NCBI RefSeq assembly: GCF_009671065.1
Contig: NZ_CP046027.1
Location: forward strand, 1,736,001-1,800,000
Direction of reading: 5' to 3'
Source of the DNA: Neisseria brasiliensis
GTDB lineage: Bacteria; Pseudomonadota; Gammaproteobacteria; Burkholderiales; Neisseriaceae
Length of the DNA: 64,000 nucleotides
Shown: piece after piece, positions 41,585 to 50,263 of the stretch
Position numbering within the stretch: the first letter of the stretch is position 1
How the letters are laid out: each line of letters begins with the position of its first letter
Position numbers and translations under genes: made by a program
The notes under the pieces: model-generated
The model's input: only the letters and a program-made list of their open reading frames with translations
Databases searched by the model: none
What the model was told of the DNA's origin: nothing

Positions 41585-41619
41585 CAGGCCGTCTGAAAGT
41601 TAATCTTTCAGACGGCCTT
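41585..41619 (+). terminator. DUS terminator of the DUF4126 gene
   Basis: A stem of about 15 bp with DUS arms, 11 nt past the stop and followed by TTTT. Confidence 0.8.
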
Positions 41620-41630
41620 TTATCTATGCT

Positions 41631-41665
41631 AAAAAAGCCGCAGATGATGCTCATCTGCGGCTTTT
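41631..41665 (-). terminator. intrinsic terminator of rpoD (not DUS-based)
   Basis: A perfect 15-bp stem (AAAAGCCGCAGATGA and its complement, loop of 3) followed on the minus strand by six T residues. It lies 11 nt past the rpoD stop. Confidence 0.9.
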
Positions 41666-41676
41666 CAATTCAAGCA

Positions 41677-43629
41677 TTATTGCTTGTTGTCTTCGCTGTC
41701 TAAGAAGCTCTTCAAGCGGTCGCTGCGGGTTGGGTGACGCAGTTTGCGCAGGGCTTTGGCTTCGATTTGGCGGATACGCTCGCGCGTGACGTCAAATTGT
41801 TTGCCTACTTCTTCCAGCGTGTGGTCGGTGTTCATGTCGATACCGAAGCGCATACGCAACACTTTGGCTTCACGTGGGGTCAGGCTTTCCAGCACTTCTT
41901 TGGTCACTTCGTGCAGGCTGGAATACATGGCCGCATCGGCTGGTGCCACGTTGTTGGCATCTTCGATGAAATCGCCCAAGTGTGAATCATCATCGTCGCC
42001 GATTGGGGTTTCCATCGAAATCGGCTCTTTGGCGATTTTCATAATTTTGCGGATTTTGTCTTCCGGCATTTCCATCAGCTCGGCCAATTTGGCTGAATCC
42101 GGTTCTTCACCGGTTTCTTGCAGATATTGGCGCGAAATGCGGTTCATCTTGTTGATGGTTTCAATCATGTGCACCGGAATGCGGATGGTGCGCGCTTGGT
42201 CGGCAATCGAGCGGGTAATCGCCTGACGAATCCACCAAGTGGCGTAGGTCGAGAATTTGTAGCCGCGACGGTATTCGAATTTATCCACGGCTTTCATCAG
42301 GCCGATGTTGCCTTCTTGAATCAAATCAAGGAATTGCAAGCCACGGTTGGTGTATTTCTTGGCAATCGAAATCACCAAACGCAAGTTGGCCTGAATTATT
42401 TCCTGCTTGGCTGCAGCGGTTTCGCGCTCGCTGGCAACCATGTTTTTATTGATTTCTTTCAATTCTTCAATCGAGATTTGCGTTTCTTTCTGCATATCGG
42501 AAAGCGCAGTTTGTTTCTCGATGATGGCATGGCGGAAGCGGTCGAGTGCATCGCTCCATACGCGGCCTTTGGCGACTTCTTCTTCTACCCAATTCAAGTC
42601 GGTGATATTCGGCAGGAAGTTGTTGATGAAGTATTCGCGATCCATGTGTACGCGGTCTAAGCAGATGTCGCGGATTTCGCGCTCGAGCTTACGGATTTGG
42701 TCAACACGGCCACGCAGGTTGTTGCTCAGGTTTTCGATTTGACGGGTCGAGAAGCGCACTTCCAACAATTTGTTGGCGATGGCATCGCGATGGGTTAAAT
42801 AAGCCGGATGCTGGCTGTGATGCTTGGCCAATTGCGCGGTCATTTCGGCGTAATCGGCTTCGATTTGGGCGAAATGCTCCAAGACTTTTTGTTTCAGCTC
42901 TTCCAAATTGGCAGCGGTCATGCTTTCGGCATCGGCTGCGCTATCATCGTCGCTGTCGTCTTCTTCATCGTCATCGCTGTCTTCATCATCATCGTTGTTT
43001 GTGGTGTCGTCAGAAGCATTGCTTTCCAAATGACCCAAGCCCAATTCGTTCAGCAAGACTTCATTCGGGTCGATAATGGCTTCAACTACTTCATCGACGC
43101 GGATTTCTTCGTTGCGGATTTGGTCAATCAAGGCCAAGATTTCTGCGACCGAACCCGGGCAGGCAGAAATGGCTTGAACCATGTTTTTAAACGCATTTTC
43201 GATTTTTTTGGCGATGATGATTTCGTCTTCGCGTGTCAGCAGGTCAACCTGCCCCATTTCACGCATGTACATACGCACAGGGTCGGTGGTGCGACCGAAC
43301 TCGGAATCTGCGCTGGAGAGTGCCGCTTCGGCTTCTTCAACGGCATCATCATCGGTAATGGTAGCGGCATTGTCGCTGAGCAGAATGTCTTCGGCATCAG
43401 GTGCTTGTTCGGTAACTTGGATGCCCAAGCCGGTAATCATGTTGACGATGTTGTCGATTTGGTCGGCATCAGACATATCGTCCGGCAGGGCATCGTTGAT
43501 TTCCGCATAGGTAATGTAGCCGCGCTCTTTACCCATGATGATGAGCTGTCGCAGACGAGTACGTTGCTCTTCTACGGTTAACGGACGGTTATCATCTTGA
43601 TCTTGGTATTCTTCGTGATTTTTAGACAT
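41677..43629 (-). CDS. rpoD: RNA polymerase primary sigma factor (sigma-70)
   Basis: A 650-residue housekeeping sigma factor. Region 1.1 is at the N-terminus; region 1.2 is near DPVRMYMREMGQVDLL. A highly acidic non-conserved insert (about residues 205-240, nearly all Asp/Glu/Ser) follows. Region 2 has RGLQFLDLIQEGNIGLMKAV and YATWWIRQAITRSIADQART; region 4.2 has LEEVGKQFDVTRERIRQIEA. ATG at 43629 gives MSKNHEEYQDQDD. It is the last gene of the rpsU-yqeY-dnaG-rpoD macromolecular-synthesis operon; 189 bp with two widely spaced DUS separate it from dnaG. Confidence 0.97.
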   Translation of the reverse strand: MSKNHEEYQDQDDNRPLTVEEQRTRLRQLIIMGKERGYITYAEINDALPDDMSDADQIDNIVNMITGLGIQVTEQAPDAEDILLSDNAATITDDDAVEEAEAALSSADSEFGRTTDPVRMYMREMGQVDLLTREDEIIIAKKIENAFKNMVQAISACPGSVAEILALIDQIRNEEIRVDEVVEAIIDPNEVLLNELGLGHLESNASDDTTNNDDDEDSDDDEEDDSDDDSAADAESMTAANLEELKQKVLEHFAQIEADYAEMTAQLAKHHSQHPAYLTHRDAIANKLLEVRFSTRQIENLSNNLRGRVDQIRKLEREIRDICLDRVHMDREYFINNFLPNITDLNWVEEEVAKGRVWSDALDRFRHAIIEKQTALSDMQKETQISIEELKEINKNMVASERETAAAKQEIIQANLRLVISIAKKYTNRGLQFLDLIQEGNIGLMKAVDKFEYRRGYKFSTYATWWIRQAITRSIADQARTIRIPVHMIETINKMNRISRQYLQETGEEPDSAKLAELMEMPEDKIRKIMKIAKEPISMETPIGDDDDSHLGDFIEDANNVAPADAAMYSSLHEVTKEVLESLTPREAKVLRMRFGIDMNTDHTLEEVGKQFDVTRERIRQIEAKALRKLRHPTRSDRLKSFLDSEDNKQ

Positions 43630-43818
43630 AGATATCTCGTTGTTTAGTGAAAAATGCCAACGGTTTGCCGCAAGGCCGGCACCTGAGGGCGAAGCAGCGC
43701 ATATCATCGGGATATTCGCGCTGAGGCCGTCTGAAACTTTAAGAAAACGGGCGTTCTGCGCTTAATTGGTTCGCAGCATGGGACAATGTTTTCAGACGGC
43801 CTAAGAAGGAATTCAGAG

Positions 43819-45606
43819 TTAATTTGCTTTTGACATCAATAACGATACCAAAAGTTTCTTTTCATAATCATTCAAACCATTTTGCAGGTTTTTTTGTTTG
43901 AGTGATTCAATTTGGCTGTATTTTAACTCATTTAACAGCTTTTTCATGCCGATTTTGAAATTCTCGCATTCGGCTTGGTAGGCTTCTTCGTTGTCTTCCG
44001 CCACTTCGTCATCGGCATGACGGGTTGATTGGAAGATTTGGTTTAACGCAGCTTCATAGGGGGAGCCGCGCATATGCTCTAAAATCTGTGCGCTGCTGGG
44101 CGGCTGGGCAAAGCTTTTGATGGTCTCGGCCAGGTTGGCTAAGCAGGCAAAATCCCCTTCCAGCGCGAGGTATTCGGGCAAGTCTATATATGCAGCCCAA
44201 TTCGGATTTATCAAGAGGCTGCGGATTTGTCGCTGCACCAAAGTGAGCATCGCCGGCTGCTTGAAGGTTTCCTGCGGCAGCTTGTAGCTTTTTTGCTTCA
44301 CATGGCGCTTGGGGGCTTCTTGGCCGAGCAGTTGCGCCAGATTGGCCGAATCGATGCCGACCAATTCACTGAGTGTTTGTTTCAATAAAAAGTTCAGCGC
44401 AGGCGCGGTGATTTGCGCCAACAGCGGCGAGGCGGTTTTCACCAATTCTGCCTTGCCTTCCTGCGTATTCAGGTTGAGGCCGTCTGAAAGGTGTTGCCAA
44501 AAATATTCCGACAAAGGCTTGCTTTGATTGAGCAGGGCATCTTCAAATTGGGTTTTGCCAAACGCGCGGATGTAGCTGTCGGGGTCGTGTTCTTCGGGCA
44601 GAAACAGAAAATGCAGCGATTTATCGTCTTTTAATTGTGGCAGGGCATTTTCCAGCGCGCGCCACGCGGCTTTTTTACCGGCGGCATCGCCGTCGAAGCA
44701 GAAATAAATGCTGTCGGCCTGCCGCATCAAGATTTTCACATGGTCGGCCGTGGTGGAGGTGCCGAGCGATGCTACGCCGTAGCCGATGCCGAATTGCGCC
44801 AAAGCGACCACGTCCATATAGCCTTCGACGACTAAGATTCGACCGGCTTCTTTAATCGCCGCACGGCCTTCGTATAAACCATAAAGGTTGCGGCCTTTGT
44901 CAAACAAAGGCGTATCGGGCGAGTTGAGGTATTTCGGTTTGGAATCGTCCAACACGCGCCCACCGAAGCCGATAACCTGACCGCGTTGGTCGCGAATCGG
45001 AAACATAATGCGGTGGCGGAAACGGTCGTAATGCTTGCCTTCGTTGTCGATGACCATGCCGCTGTCGACCAAAGCGGTATTGGGGTAGGGCTGGAACACT
45101 TGCGCCAATGGCTGCCAACCGTCGGGCGCGTAGCCTAAGCCGTAGTGGGCGATGATTTCTGCACTCAAGCCGCGTCCGGCCAAATAATCCTGCGCCGGTT
45201 TTTGAAATTTAAGCTGTTGCGCATAAAACGAAGCGGCGGAAGCGGTGGTTTCTTCTAGGGTTTGCTGCTTTTTCTTGCGCTCGGCACGCACTTCGGGATT
45301 GTCGTTTTGCCCGCGCACTTTCGGCACGGTCATGCCCACACGGTCGGCCAGATACTGCACTGCTTCGGTAAACGACAAACCCTGATATTCCATGATAAAA
45401 CCGATGGCCGAACCGTGCGCCCCGCAACCGAAACAGTGGTAAAACTGCTTGCTCGGGCTCACCGAAAACGACGGCGATTTTTCTTTGTGAAACGGACAAC
45501 ACGCCATATAGTTGGCGCCGCCTTTTTTCAGCGGTACCTGTTCGTCGATAATATCTACGATATCGACTTTGGCGAGAAGTTCGTCTATGAAATCGGAAGG
45601 AATCAT
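43819..45606 (-). CDS. dnaG: DNA primase
   Basis: A 595-residue primase laying RNA primers for replication. The N-terminal CHC2 zinc finger is visible (CCPFHKEKSPSFSVSPSKQF, then HCFGCG, residues ~36-65), as is the catalytic core with the TOPRIM motif VVEGYMDVVALAQ near residue 262. The C-terminal ~150 residues form the DnaB-binding domain. The stop lies about 13 bp after a DUS. One DUS within the gene is read as SDGLNLN. It is the third gene of the operon. Confidence 0.97.
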   Translation of the reverse strand: MIPSDFIDELLAKVDIVDIIDEQVPLKKGGANYMACCPFHKEKSPSFSVSPSKQFYHCFGCGAHGSAIGFIMEYQGLSFTEAVQYLADRVGMTVPKVRGQNDNPEVRAERKKKQQTLEETTASAASFYAQQLKFQKPAQDYLAGRGLSAEIIAHYGLGYAPDGWQPLAQVFQPYPNTALVDSGMVIDNEGKHYDRFRHRIMFPIRDQRGQVIGFGGRVLDDSKPKYLNSPDTPLFDKGRNLYGLYEGRAAIKEAGRILVVEGYMDVVALAQFGIGYGVASLGTSTTADHVKILMRQADSIYFCFDGDAAGKKAAWRALENALPQLKDDKSLHFLFLPEEHDPDSYIRAFGKTQFEDALLNQSKPLSEYFWQHLSDGLNLNTQEGKAELVKTASPLLAQITAPALNFLLKQTLSELVGIDSANLAQLLGQEAPKRHVKQKSYKLPQETFKQPAMLTLVQRQIRSLLINPNWAAYIDLPEYLALEGDFACLANLAETIKSFAQPPSSAQILEHMRGSPYEAALNQIFQSTRHADDEVAEDNEEAYQAECENFKIGMKKLLNELKYSQIESLKQKNLQNGLNDYEKKLLVSLLMSKAN

Positions 45607-45643
45607 GGATTAGGGCGATTCATGCGTTTAATAACAGGGAGAT

Positions 45644-45671
45644 AGGCCGTCTGAAAAAATTCAGACGGCCT
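45644..45671 (-). terminator. DUS hairpin between yqeY and dnaG
   Basis: Facing DUS copies with a 5-6 nt loop, 8 nt past the yqeY stop, inside the macromolecular-synthesis operon; probably partial termination. Confidence 0.6.
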
Positions 45672-45678
45672 TTGGTCT

Positions 45679-46128
45679 TTATTCAGCGGTTAGGGCGGCT
45701 TTTAGGATTTTATTGACTTCGCCCATATCGGCTTTACCGGCAAGCTGGGTTTTCAATACGCTCATCACTTTGCCCATATCAGCCATGCCGGTGGCGCCGG
45801 TCATGGTAATGACGGTATCGACGGCAGTTTTGATTTCTTCTTCGCTCATCATTTGCGGCAGATAGCGGTTGAGTACTTCGATTTCGTCGATTTCTTTTTG
45901 TGCCAAATCGTAGCGGTCGGCTTCGGCGTAGATTTTGGCGCTGTCTTTACGCTGTTTGACCATTTTGGTCAGAATGGCGATGACTTTTTCATCATCGGCT
46001 TCGACGCGTTCATCGACTTCGTATTGTTTGACAGCGGCATTAATCAGGCGGATGGTGCTTAAAGACAATTGGTCTTTGGCTTTCATCGCGGTTTTCATGT
46101 CTTCGGTAAGCTGGGTTTTCAGGCTCAT
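45679..46128 (-). CDS. GatB/YqeY domain protein
   Basis: A 149-residue helical protein of the YqeY family, related to the tRNA-binding tail of the amidotransferase subunit GatB. Typical segments: LTEDMKTAMKAKDQLSLSTI, AILTKMVKQRKDSAKIYAEA, VLNRYLPQMMSEEEI and MGKVMSVLKTQLAGKADMGE. A role in tRNA-dependent amidation is suspected but unproven. It lies between rpsU and dnaG, a common neisserial variation of the operon. Confidence 0.93.
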   Translation of the reverse strand: MSLKTQLTEDMKTAMKAKDQLSLSTIRLINAAVKQYEVDERVEADDEKVIAILTKMVKQRKDSAKIYAEADRYDLAQKEIDEIEVLNRYLPQMMSEEEIKTAVDTVITMTGATGMADMGKVMSVLKTQLAGKADMGEVNKILKAALTAE

Positions 46129-46254
46129 GATGGACTCCGTGGGGTTGCAGACGACCTAGGTAATGACAGCATTATAATGAATTTATAAAGGCAAAAACAC
46201 CGTAGGGCATTCGGCCTTACGGTGTGTCTTGCTCAATACAGGATTGCGCCCGTA

Positions 46255-46467
46255 TTAGTACATTTTAGGAGGCAGTTGTTGGCTGCGCAGGCGTTTTTGC
46301 AAGCGTTTGGCAGCAGCTGCTTTTTTGCGTTTGCGTTCGGTAGTTGGTTTTTCGTAAGCTTCACGGGCACGCAGTTCAGTCAACAGACCGGTTTTTTCTA
46401 CGGCGCGTTTGAAACGACGCATGGCAACTTCAAATGGTTCATTCTCTTTTACACGGATTGCAGGCAT
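46255..46467 (-). CDS. rpsU: 30S ribosomal protein S21
   Basis: A 70-residue S21 (MPAIRVKENEPFEVAMRRFK start, ELRAREAYEKPTTERKRKKA centre, basic tail). S21 sits at the platform of the small subunit next to the anti-Shine-Dalgarno end of 16S rRNA and helps initiation. AAGGAAAT precedes the ATG. It is the first gene of the rpsU-yqeY-dnaG-rpoD operon and has an unusually structured leader of about 207 nt. Confidence 0.97.
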   Translation of the reverse strand: MPAIRVKENEPFEVAMRRFKRAVEKTGLLTELRAREAYEKPTTERKRKKAAAAKRLQKRLRSQQLPPKMY

Positions 46468-46710
46468 TTTATTTCCTTCAAAATTCTTTAAGTTTATGGC
46501 AGTCTGAAAAGATTTGATTTGGGTTCAGACGGCCTTATCAATAGGGTTTTGTTTGTATCGCTGGTGCTTAAAACAAGCTGGCGGGATACGCGCCGTGATG
46601 TGAACATCACCTCCTAACAAGTCGGCTTGGTGCCGGATAGGGGTCTTTTCTCTGGGTAAAAGACCGGAAACAATTTTGCGATTATCTTATAAATTGCTTT
46701 TATGTGTCAA
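46468..46710 (-). promoter_or_regulatory. rpsU promoter and structured leader
   Basis: Read leftward: -35 TTGACA (46705-46710), -10 GATAAT (46681-46686), spacer 18 bp, predicted start near 46674. A first hairpin (GGTCTTTT paired with AAAAGACC, 46642-46665) sits at the very 5' end. Next comes TTAGGAGGTGAT (46606-46617), a 10-nt perfect complement to the 16S rRNA 3' end, followed by a hairpin GTGATG-TTCA-CATCAC that takes in its last bases. A 37-codon ORF starts at 46607 within this. The elements are seen directly; control by S21 is an inference. Confidence 0.6.
46494..46607 (-). CDS. possible 37-residue leader peptide upstream of rpsU
   Basis: It starts MFTSRRVSRQLVLSTSDTNK and ends FRLP, with TAA at 46494-46496, 26 nt before the rpsU start codon. 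The AGGAGG is only 2 nt from the ATG, which is closer than usual, so translation may be poor or the Shine-Dalgarno sequence may serve another purpose. No similarity recognised. It is basic and includes a DUS-derived RPSEP stretch. Reported as a possibility only. Confidence 0.25.
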   Translation of the reverse strand: MFTSRRVSRQLVLSTSDTNKTLLIRPSEPKSNLFRLP

Positions 46711-46805
46711 GTTTGGTGCAGGCGTTTTAATGGGGATTGTGTCATTTTGGAATGGATAATATTGGATATATTTGAAAAAGGCCGTCTGAAAATTTTCAGA
46801 CGGCC
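46711..46805. other. region between rpsU promoter and IS30, with DUS hairpin 46779-46805
   Basis: AT-rich sequence upstream of the rpsU -35 box. It contains a tight DUS inverted pair whose right arm ends at the IS30 left end. No gene seen. Confidence 0.6.
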
Positions 46806-47880
46806 TTACATTCGCCTAACAAGTGCAATTCCCAATAACAGAAAAGGCCAGTATGCGGTAGTATACTGCCTTTCCTGACAAGAAAGATTGCAATATGGCC
46901 TACACACAACTGACCTCACACCAAAGATACTACATTTCCAGACATTACCGCAACCTACCCCTAAACCAAATCGCACAGAACATCGGTTGTCATCCCACCA
47001 CCGTCTGCCGGGAAATCAGACGGCATTCCGTCAACGGAACCTACTGTTACCGAAAAGCACAACAGCAAAGCGAAGTTAAAAAGAAAAACAAAAAGCCAAC
47101 CAAACTGACTACTGCCGTCAAACAGACTGTTAACAAACTGATTACCCAAAAATACAGCCCCGAACAAGTCTGCGGCTACCTGCTGAAACATCAACACATC
47201 AAACTGCACCACAGCACCCTTTACCGCTATCTCGCCAAAGACCGTCAAAACGGCGACGACCTGTACACCCATCTGCGTATCGTTTCCAAACCCTACCGCA
47301 GAAAATACGGCAGCGGTGCATGGACAAAAGGCAGCGTACCGGACAGAACCGACATTGAACACAGACCTGCCATTGTCGATCAAAAAGAGCGGGTCGGCGA
47401 TTTCGAGATGGACACCATTGTCGGTAAAGATCAAAAAAGCGGACTGGTGGTTGCTATTGAAAGAAAAACCAAATTTGTCGTTATCCGCAAAATCAGCAAT
47501 TTCAAAGCAGAAGATGTAGCCCGGGTAGTGATTCGGGCATTGAAGCCGTTTAAAGATATCATTCAAACGATTACTTTGGATAACGGTAAAGAGTTTTACC
47601 GACATAAAACCTTTGCCAAAGCCCTGGGTGCGGAAACTTACTTCTGCCGTCCATACCATTCTTGGGAAAAAGGCTTGGTGGAGAATACCAACGGGCTGAT
47701 CAGACAATACTTCCCAAAGGGGACGGATTTTAGGAAACTGGGTGCTAAAAAGATTAAAGCGGTTGAGGAGGCCCTTAACCGCCGACCGAGAAAGACATTG
47801 GACTATGAGACACCGGGTGATCTGTTTTCAGCAGCCCTTGCCAATGGCATTTGAGCGTTGCACTTGAAATGCGAATGTAA
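46806..47880 (+). mobile_element. IS30-family insertion sequence, 1075 bp
   Basis: Terminal inverted repeats of 23 bp, TTACATTCGC-(3)-CAAGTGCAA on both ends, with about 20 of 23 positions matching. One intact transposase gene lies between them. The left end abuts a DUS hairpin (46779-46805). A short target duplication cannot be fixed with certainty because the flanks share GGCC. Confidence 0.92.
46895..47854 (+). CDS. IS30-family transposase
   Basis: A 319-residue full-length transposase. There is an N-terminal helix-turn-helix (RNLPLNQIAQNIGCHPTTVC, then REIRRHS), a second DNA-binding region (QKYSPEQVCGYLLKHQHIKL) and a DDE core: first D in GDFEMDTIVGKDQKSGLVV near residue 170, second D in ITLDNGKEF near 228, and E in SWEKGLVENTNGLIRQYFPK near 260. 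The frame is intact, so this copy may be active. It lies between the spoT 3' end and the rpsU promoter. Confidence 0.95.
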   Translation: MAYTQLTSHQRYYISRHYRNLPLNQIAQNIGCHPTTVCREIRRHSVNGTYCYRKAQQQSEVKKKNKKPTKLTTAVKQTVNKLITQKYSPEQVCGYLLKHQHIKLHHSTLYRYLAKDRQNGDDLYTHLRIVSKPYRRKYGSGAWTKGSVPDRTDIEHRPAIVDQKERVGDFEMDTIVGKDQKSGLVVAIERKTKFVVIRKISNFKAEDVARVVIRALKPFKDIIQTITLDNGKEFYRHKTFAKALGAETYFCRPYHSWEKGLVENTNGLIRQYFPKGTDFRKLGAKKIKAVEEALNRRPRKTLDYETPGDLFSAALANGI

Positions 47881-47904
47881 GGGCCTAAAGATGCCTTCAA
47901 ACGT

Positions 47905-50061
47905 TTAGCCACGAATCACTTTACGCACATGCGGAATGGCGTGTAGCTTGTGGATGATTTGGTTGACCTGAGCCAAATCTTTGGCCTTGATGATGAAGCC
48001 AAATTCGACAAAGCCTTCGCTGCCGGCTCGGTTGGACGACGGGGTGTTGACCGATTCGATGTCGGCACCAGAGCTGGAAATGGCTTGCGCCATTTGCGCT
48101 AACAGGCCGTGGGTGTCTTCCGATTGGATGTTGAGGCTGAGACGGTAGCTTTGATTGTTGAGACTGTCCCAATCGGCATCGAGTTGCTGCTCGGGGTCGG
48201 ATTTGAGCAACACGCTACAGGTGTCGCGGTGGATAATCATGCCTTTGCCTTGCACCAATAGGGCGCGGACGGCATCGCCTGCGACAGGATGGCAGCATTC
48301 AGCCAAATGCACGCGACCGGTTTCTTGGCCATTGACTTTGATCGGGCTGAGTTTGACTTCGCTGCCGAAGTGTTGGCCGGCGAGCTCGGCAATGTGCATG
48401 GCCACAGAAACAGGCTGGGTATTGCCCATGCCGACGTTGTATAACACTTCTTCAAACGAGGTTTTTTTGTCGCTCAAATCGTTTAAATATTTTTCTTTGA
48501 GGTCGTCTGAAATCAATACATCTTTCGGCAACAGGCTCGACAGGGCTTTTTGCAGCAGGTTTTCACCTAATACAATCGCATCATGGCGATTCATGGTTTT
48601 AATGTATTGGCGGATGGCGCTGCGGGCGCGGCTGGACATGGCGAAATTGAGCCATGCCGGATTCGGTTTGGCATGTTCGGACGTGATGATTTCGACCGAA
48701 TCACCGGTTTTCAGCTTGGTGCGCAAAGGCATCATGGTGTTGTTGATGCGCGCGGCCACGGTTTTGTGACCGATGTCGGTGTGCACGGCATAAGCGAAGT
48801 CAATCGGGGTTGAACCTTTCGGCAGGGTCAGGATTCTGCCTTTCGGGGTCAGGATATAGACTTCGTTCGGGAATAGGTCAACTTTGACGTGTTCCAAAAA
48901 TTCAATCGCATTGGCGCTGCTGGCCTGTAAATCGAGAATGCTTTTCAGCCATTGATTGGTGTGCAACATGGCTTGGTCGATGGTGTTTTCGCCCGATTTG
49001 TAGATCCAGTGGCCGGCCACGCCGCCTTCGGCGACGGCATCCATTTCGTGGGTGCGGATTTGCACTTCAATCGGCAAGCCGTAAGGGCCGACCAGCGTGG
49101 TGTGCAGGCTTTGATAGCCATTGCTTTTTGGGATGGCGATGTAGTCTTTGAAACGGCCGGGTTTGGGTTTGTAGAGATTGTGCAACGCACCCAATGCAGC
49201 GTAACAAGCCGGTACGCTGTTGACGATGACGCGGAAGGCGTAAATGTCCATCACATCGGCAAAGCGAAGTTTCTTTTGCAGCATTTTTTGGTGAATGCTG
49301 TAAAGGTTTTTCTCGCGGCCTTTGATTTTGGCTTCAATGTTGGCATCAACCAAGCGGTGGCCGAATGCGCGCAATACTTTACCGACTACATCACGGCGGT
49401 TTTTACGGCTGTTGTCCATCGCTTTTTGCAGCGTTTCATAGCGCTTTGGATGCAGGTTTTGGAACGATAAATCTTGCAATTCCTGATAGGCATTGTTTAA
49501 GCCGATGCGGTTGGCGATTTGGGCGTAGATGTCGAGCGTTTCTCTGGCGATGCGGCGGCGTTTTTCTGGGCGCATCGAGCCGAGTGTGCGCATATTGTGC
49601 AGGCGGTCGGAAAGCTTGATGATGATGACGCGCACGTCTTTGGTCATGGCGAGAATCAGCTTGCGGAAGCTCTCGGCCTGATGTTCTTCATGGTCTTCGA
49701 ATTTGAGTTTTTCCAGCTTGGATAAGCCATCTACCATTTCGGCGATGGTGTCGCCGAATTCCGCTGCCATTTCGACTTTGGATACGCCGGTATCTTCCAA
49801 AACATCGTGCATCACACCGGCACACAAGCCTTGCACGTCCATGTGCCAAACGGCCAATTGGGTGGCCACGGCAATCGGATGGGTGATGTAAGGTTCGCCG
49901 CTTTTGCGGGTTTGGCCGTCGTGGGCGTGAAAAGCGTAGGCTACGGCTTTTTCGAGCTGTGCCTGTTCTTTTTTGCTGAGATAAGATGCCGTTTTAAAGA
50001 GTAAGTCTCGGGCTTCGGCTGTCAGCGCATCGTAGGGAGCGGTAGGTAGGGGTGCGGGCAT
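47905..50061 (-). CDS. spoT: bifunctional (p)ppGpp synthetase/hydrolase SpoT/Rel
   Basis: A 718-residue protein of the long RelA/SpoT group. The N-terminal HD hydrolase is present with intact motifs (HDGQTRKSGEPYITHPIAVA, HDVLEDTG near residues 50-92), then the synthetase domain (FADVMDIYAFRVIV, PKSNGYQSLHTTLVGPYGLP near 315), TGS (VYILTPKGRILTLPKGSTPI near 405) and a C-terminal ACT domain. It therefore can make and degrade the alarmone. The start is next to a DUS (50063-50074) that overlaps the ribosome-site spacer. It is the last gene of gmk-rpoZ-spoT. Confidence 0.96.
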   Translation of the reverse strand: MPAPLPTAPYDALTAEARDLLFKTASYLSKKEQAQLEKAVAYAFHAHDGQTRKSGEPYITHPIAVATQLAVWHMDVQGLCAGVMHDVLEDTGVSKVEMAAEFGDTIAEMVDGLSKLEKLKFEDHEEHQAESFRKLILAMTKDVRVIIIKLSDRLHNMRTLGSMRPEKRRRIARETLDIYAQIANRIGLNNAYQELQDLSFQNLHPKRYETLQKAMDNSRKNRRDVVGKVLRAFGHRLVDANIEAKIKGREKNLYSIHQKMLQKKLRFADVMDIYAFRVIVNSVPACYAALGALHNLYKPKPGRFKDYIAIPKSNGYQSLHTTLVGPYGLPIEVQIRTHEMDAVAEGGVAGHWIYKSGENTIDQAMLHTNQWLKSILDLQASSANAIEFLEHVKVDLFPNEVYILTPKGRILTLPKGSTPIDFAYAVHTDIGHKTVAARINNTMMPLRTKLKTGDSVEIITSEHAKPNPAWLNFAMSSRARSAIRQYIKTMNRHDAIVLGENLLQKALSSLLPKDVLISDDLKEKYLNDLSDKKTSFEEVLYNVGMGNTQPVSVAMHIAELAGQHFGSEVKLSPIKVNGQETGRVHLAECCHPVAGDAVRALLVQGKGMIIHRDTCSVLLKSDPEQQLDADWDSLNNQSYRLSLNIQSEDTHGLLAQMAQAISSSGADIESVNTPSSNRAGSEGFVEFGFIIKAKDLAQVNQIIHKLHAIPHVRKVIRG

Positions 50062-50263
50062 GTTCAGACGGCCTCTCTCGGGTTGGATAACTAGATGGTG
50101 GGGACGTTATCAGTTGATTCAAGAAGCGGTAAATATTATCGGCAGGCAGATGCGCAATCAAACGCATGGCTTGCCATATTGTTATGTCAAAGTTAAGTGG
50201 GCAAACAACCGCGCATAAGGGCGCGGTTGAATGGTTGCATAAGCCTTAGCGGCAGCGCATGTA

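Noticed and set aside
42808..43581. 257-codon plus-strand ORF opposite rpoD
   Set aside because: Shadow of the sigma factor gene; Phe/Val-rich translation reflects complement of Asp/Glu/Lys codons.
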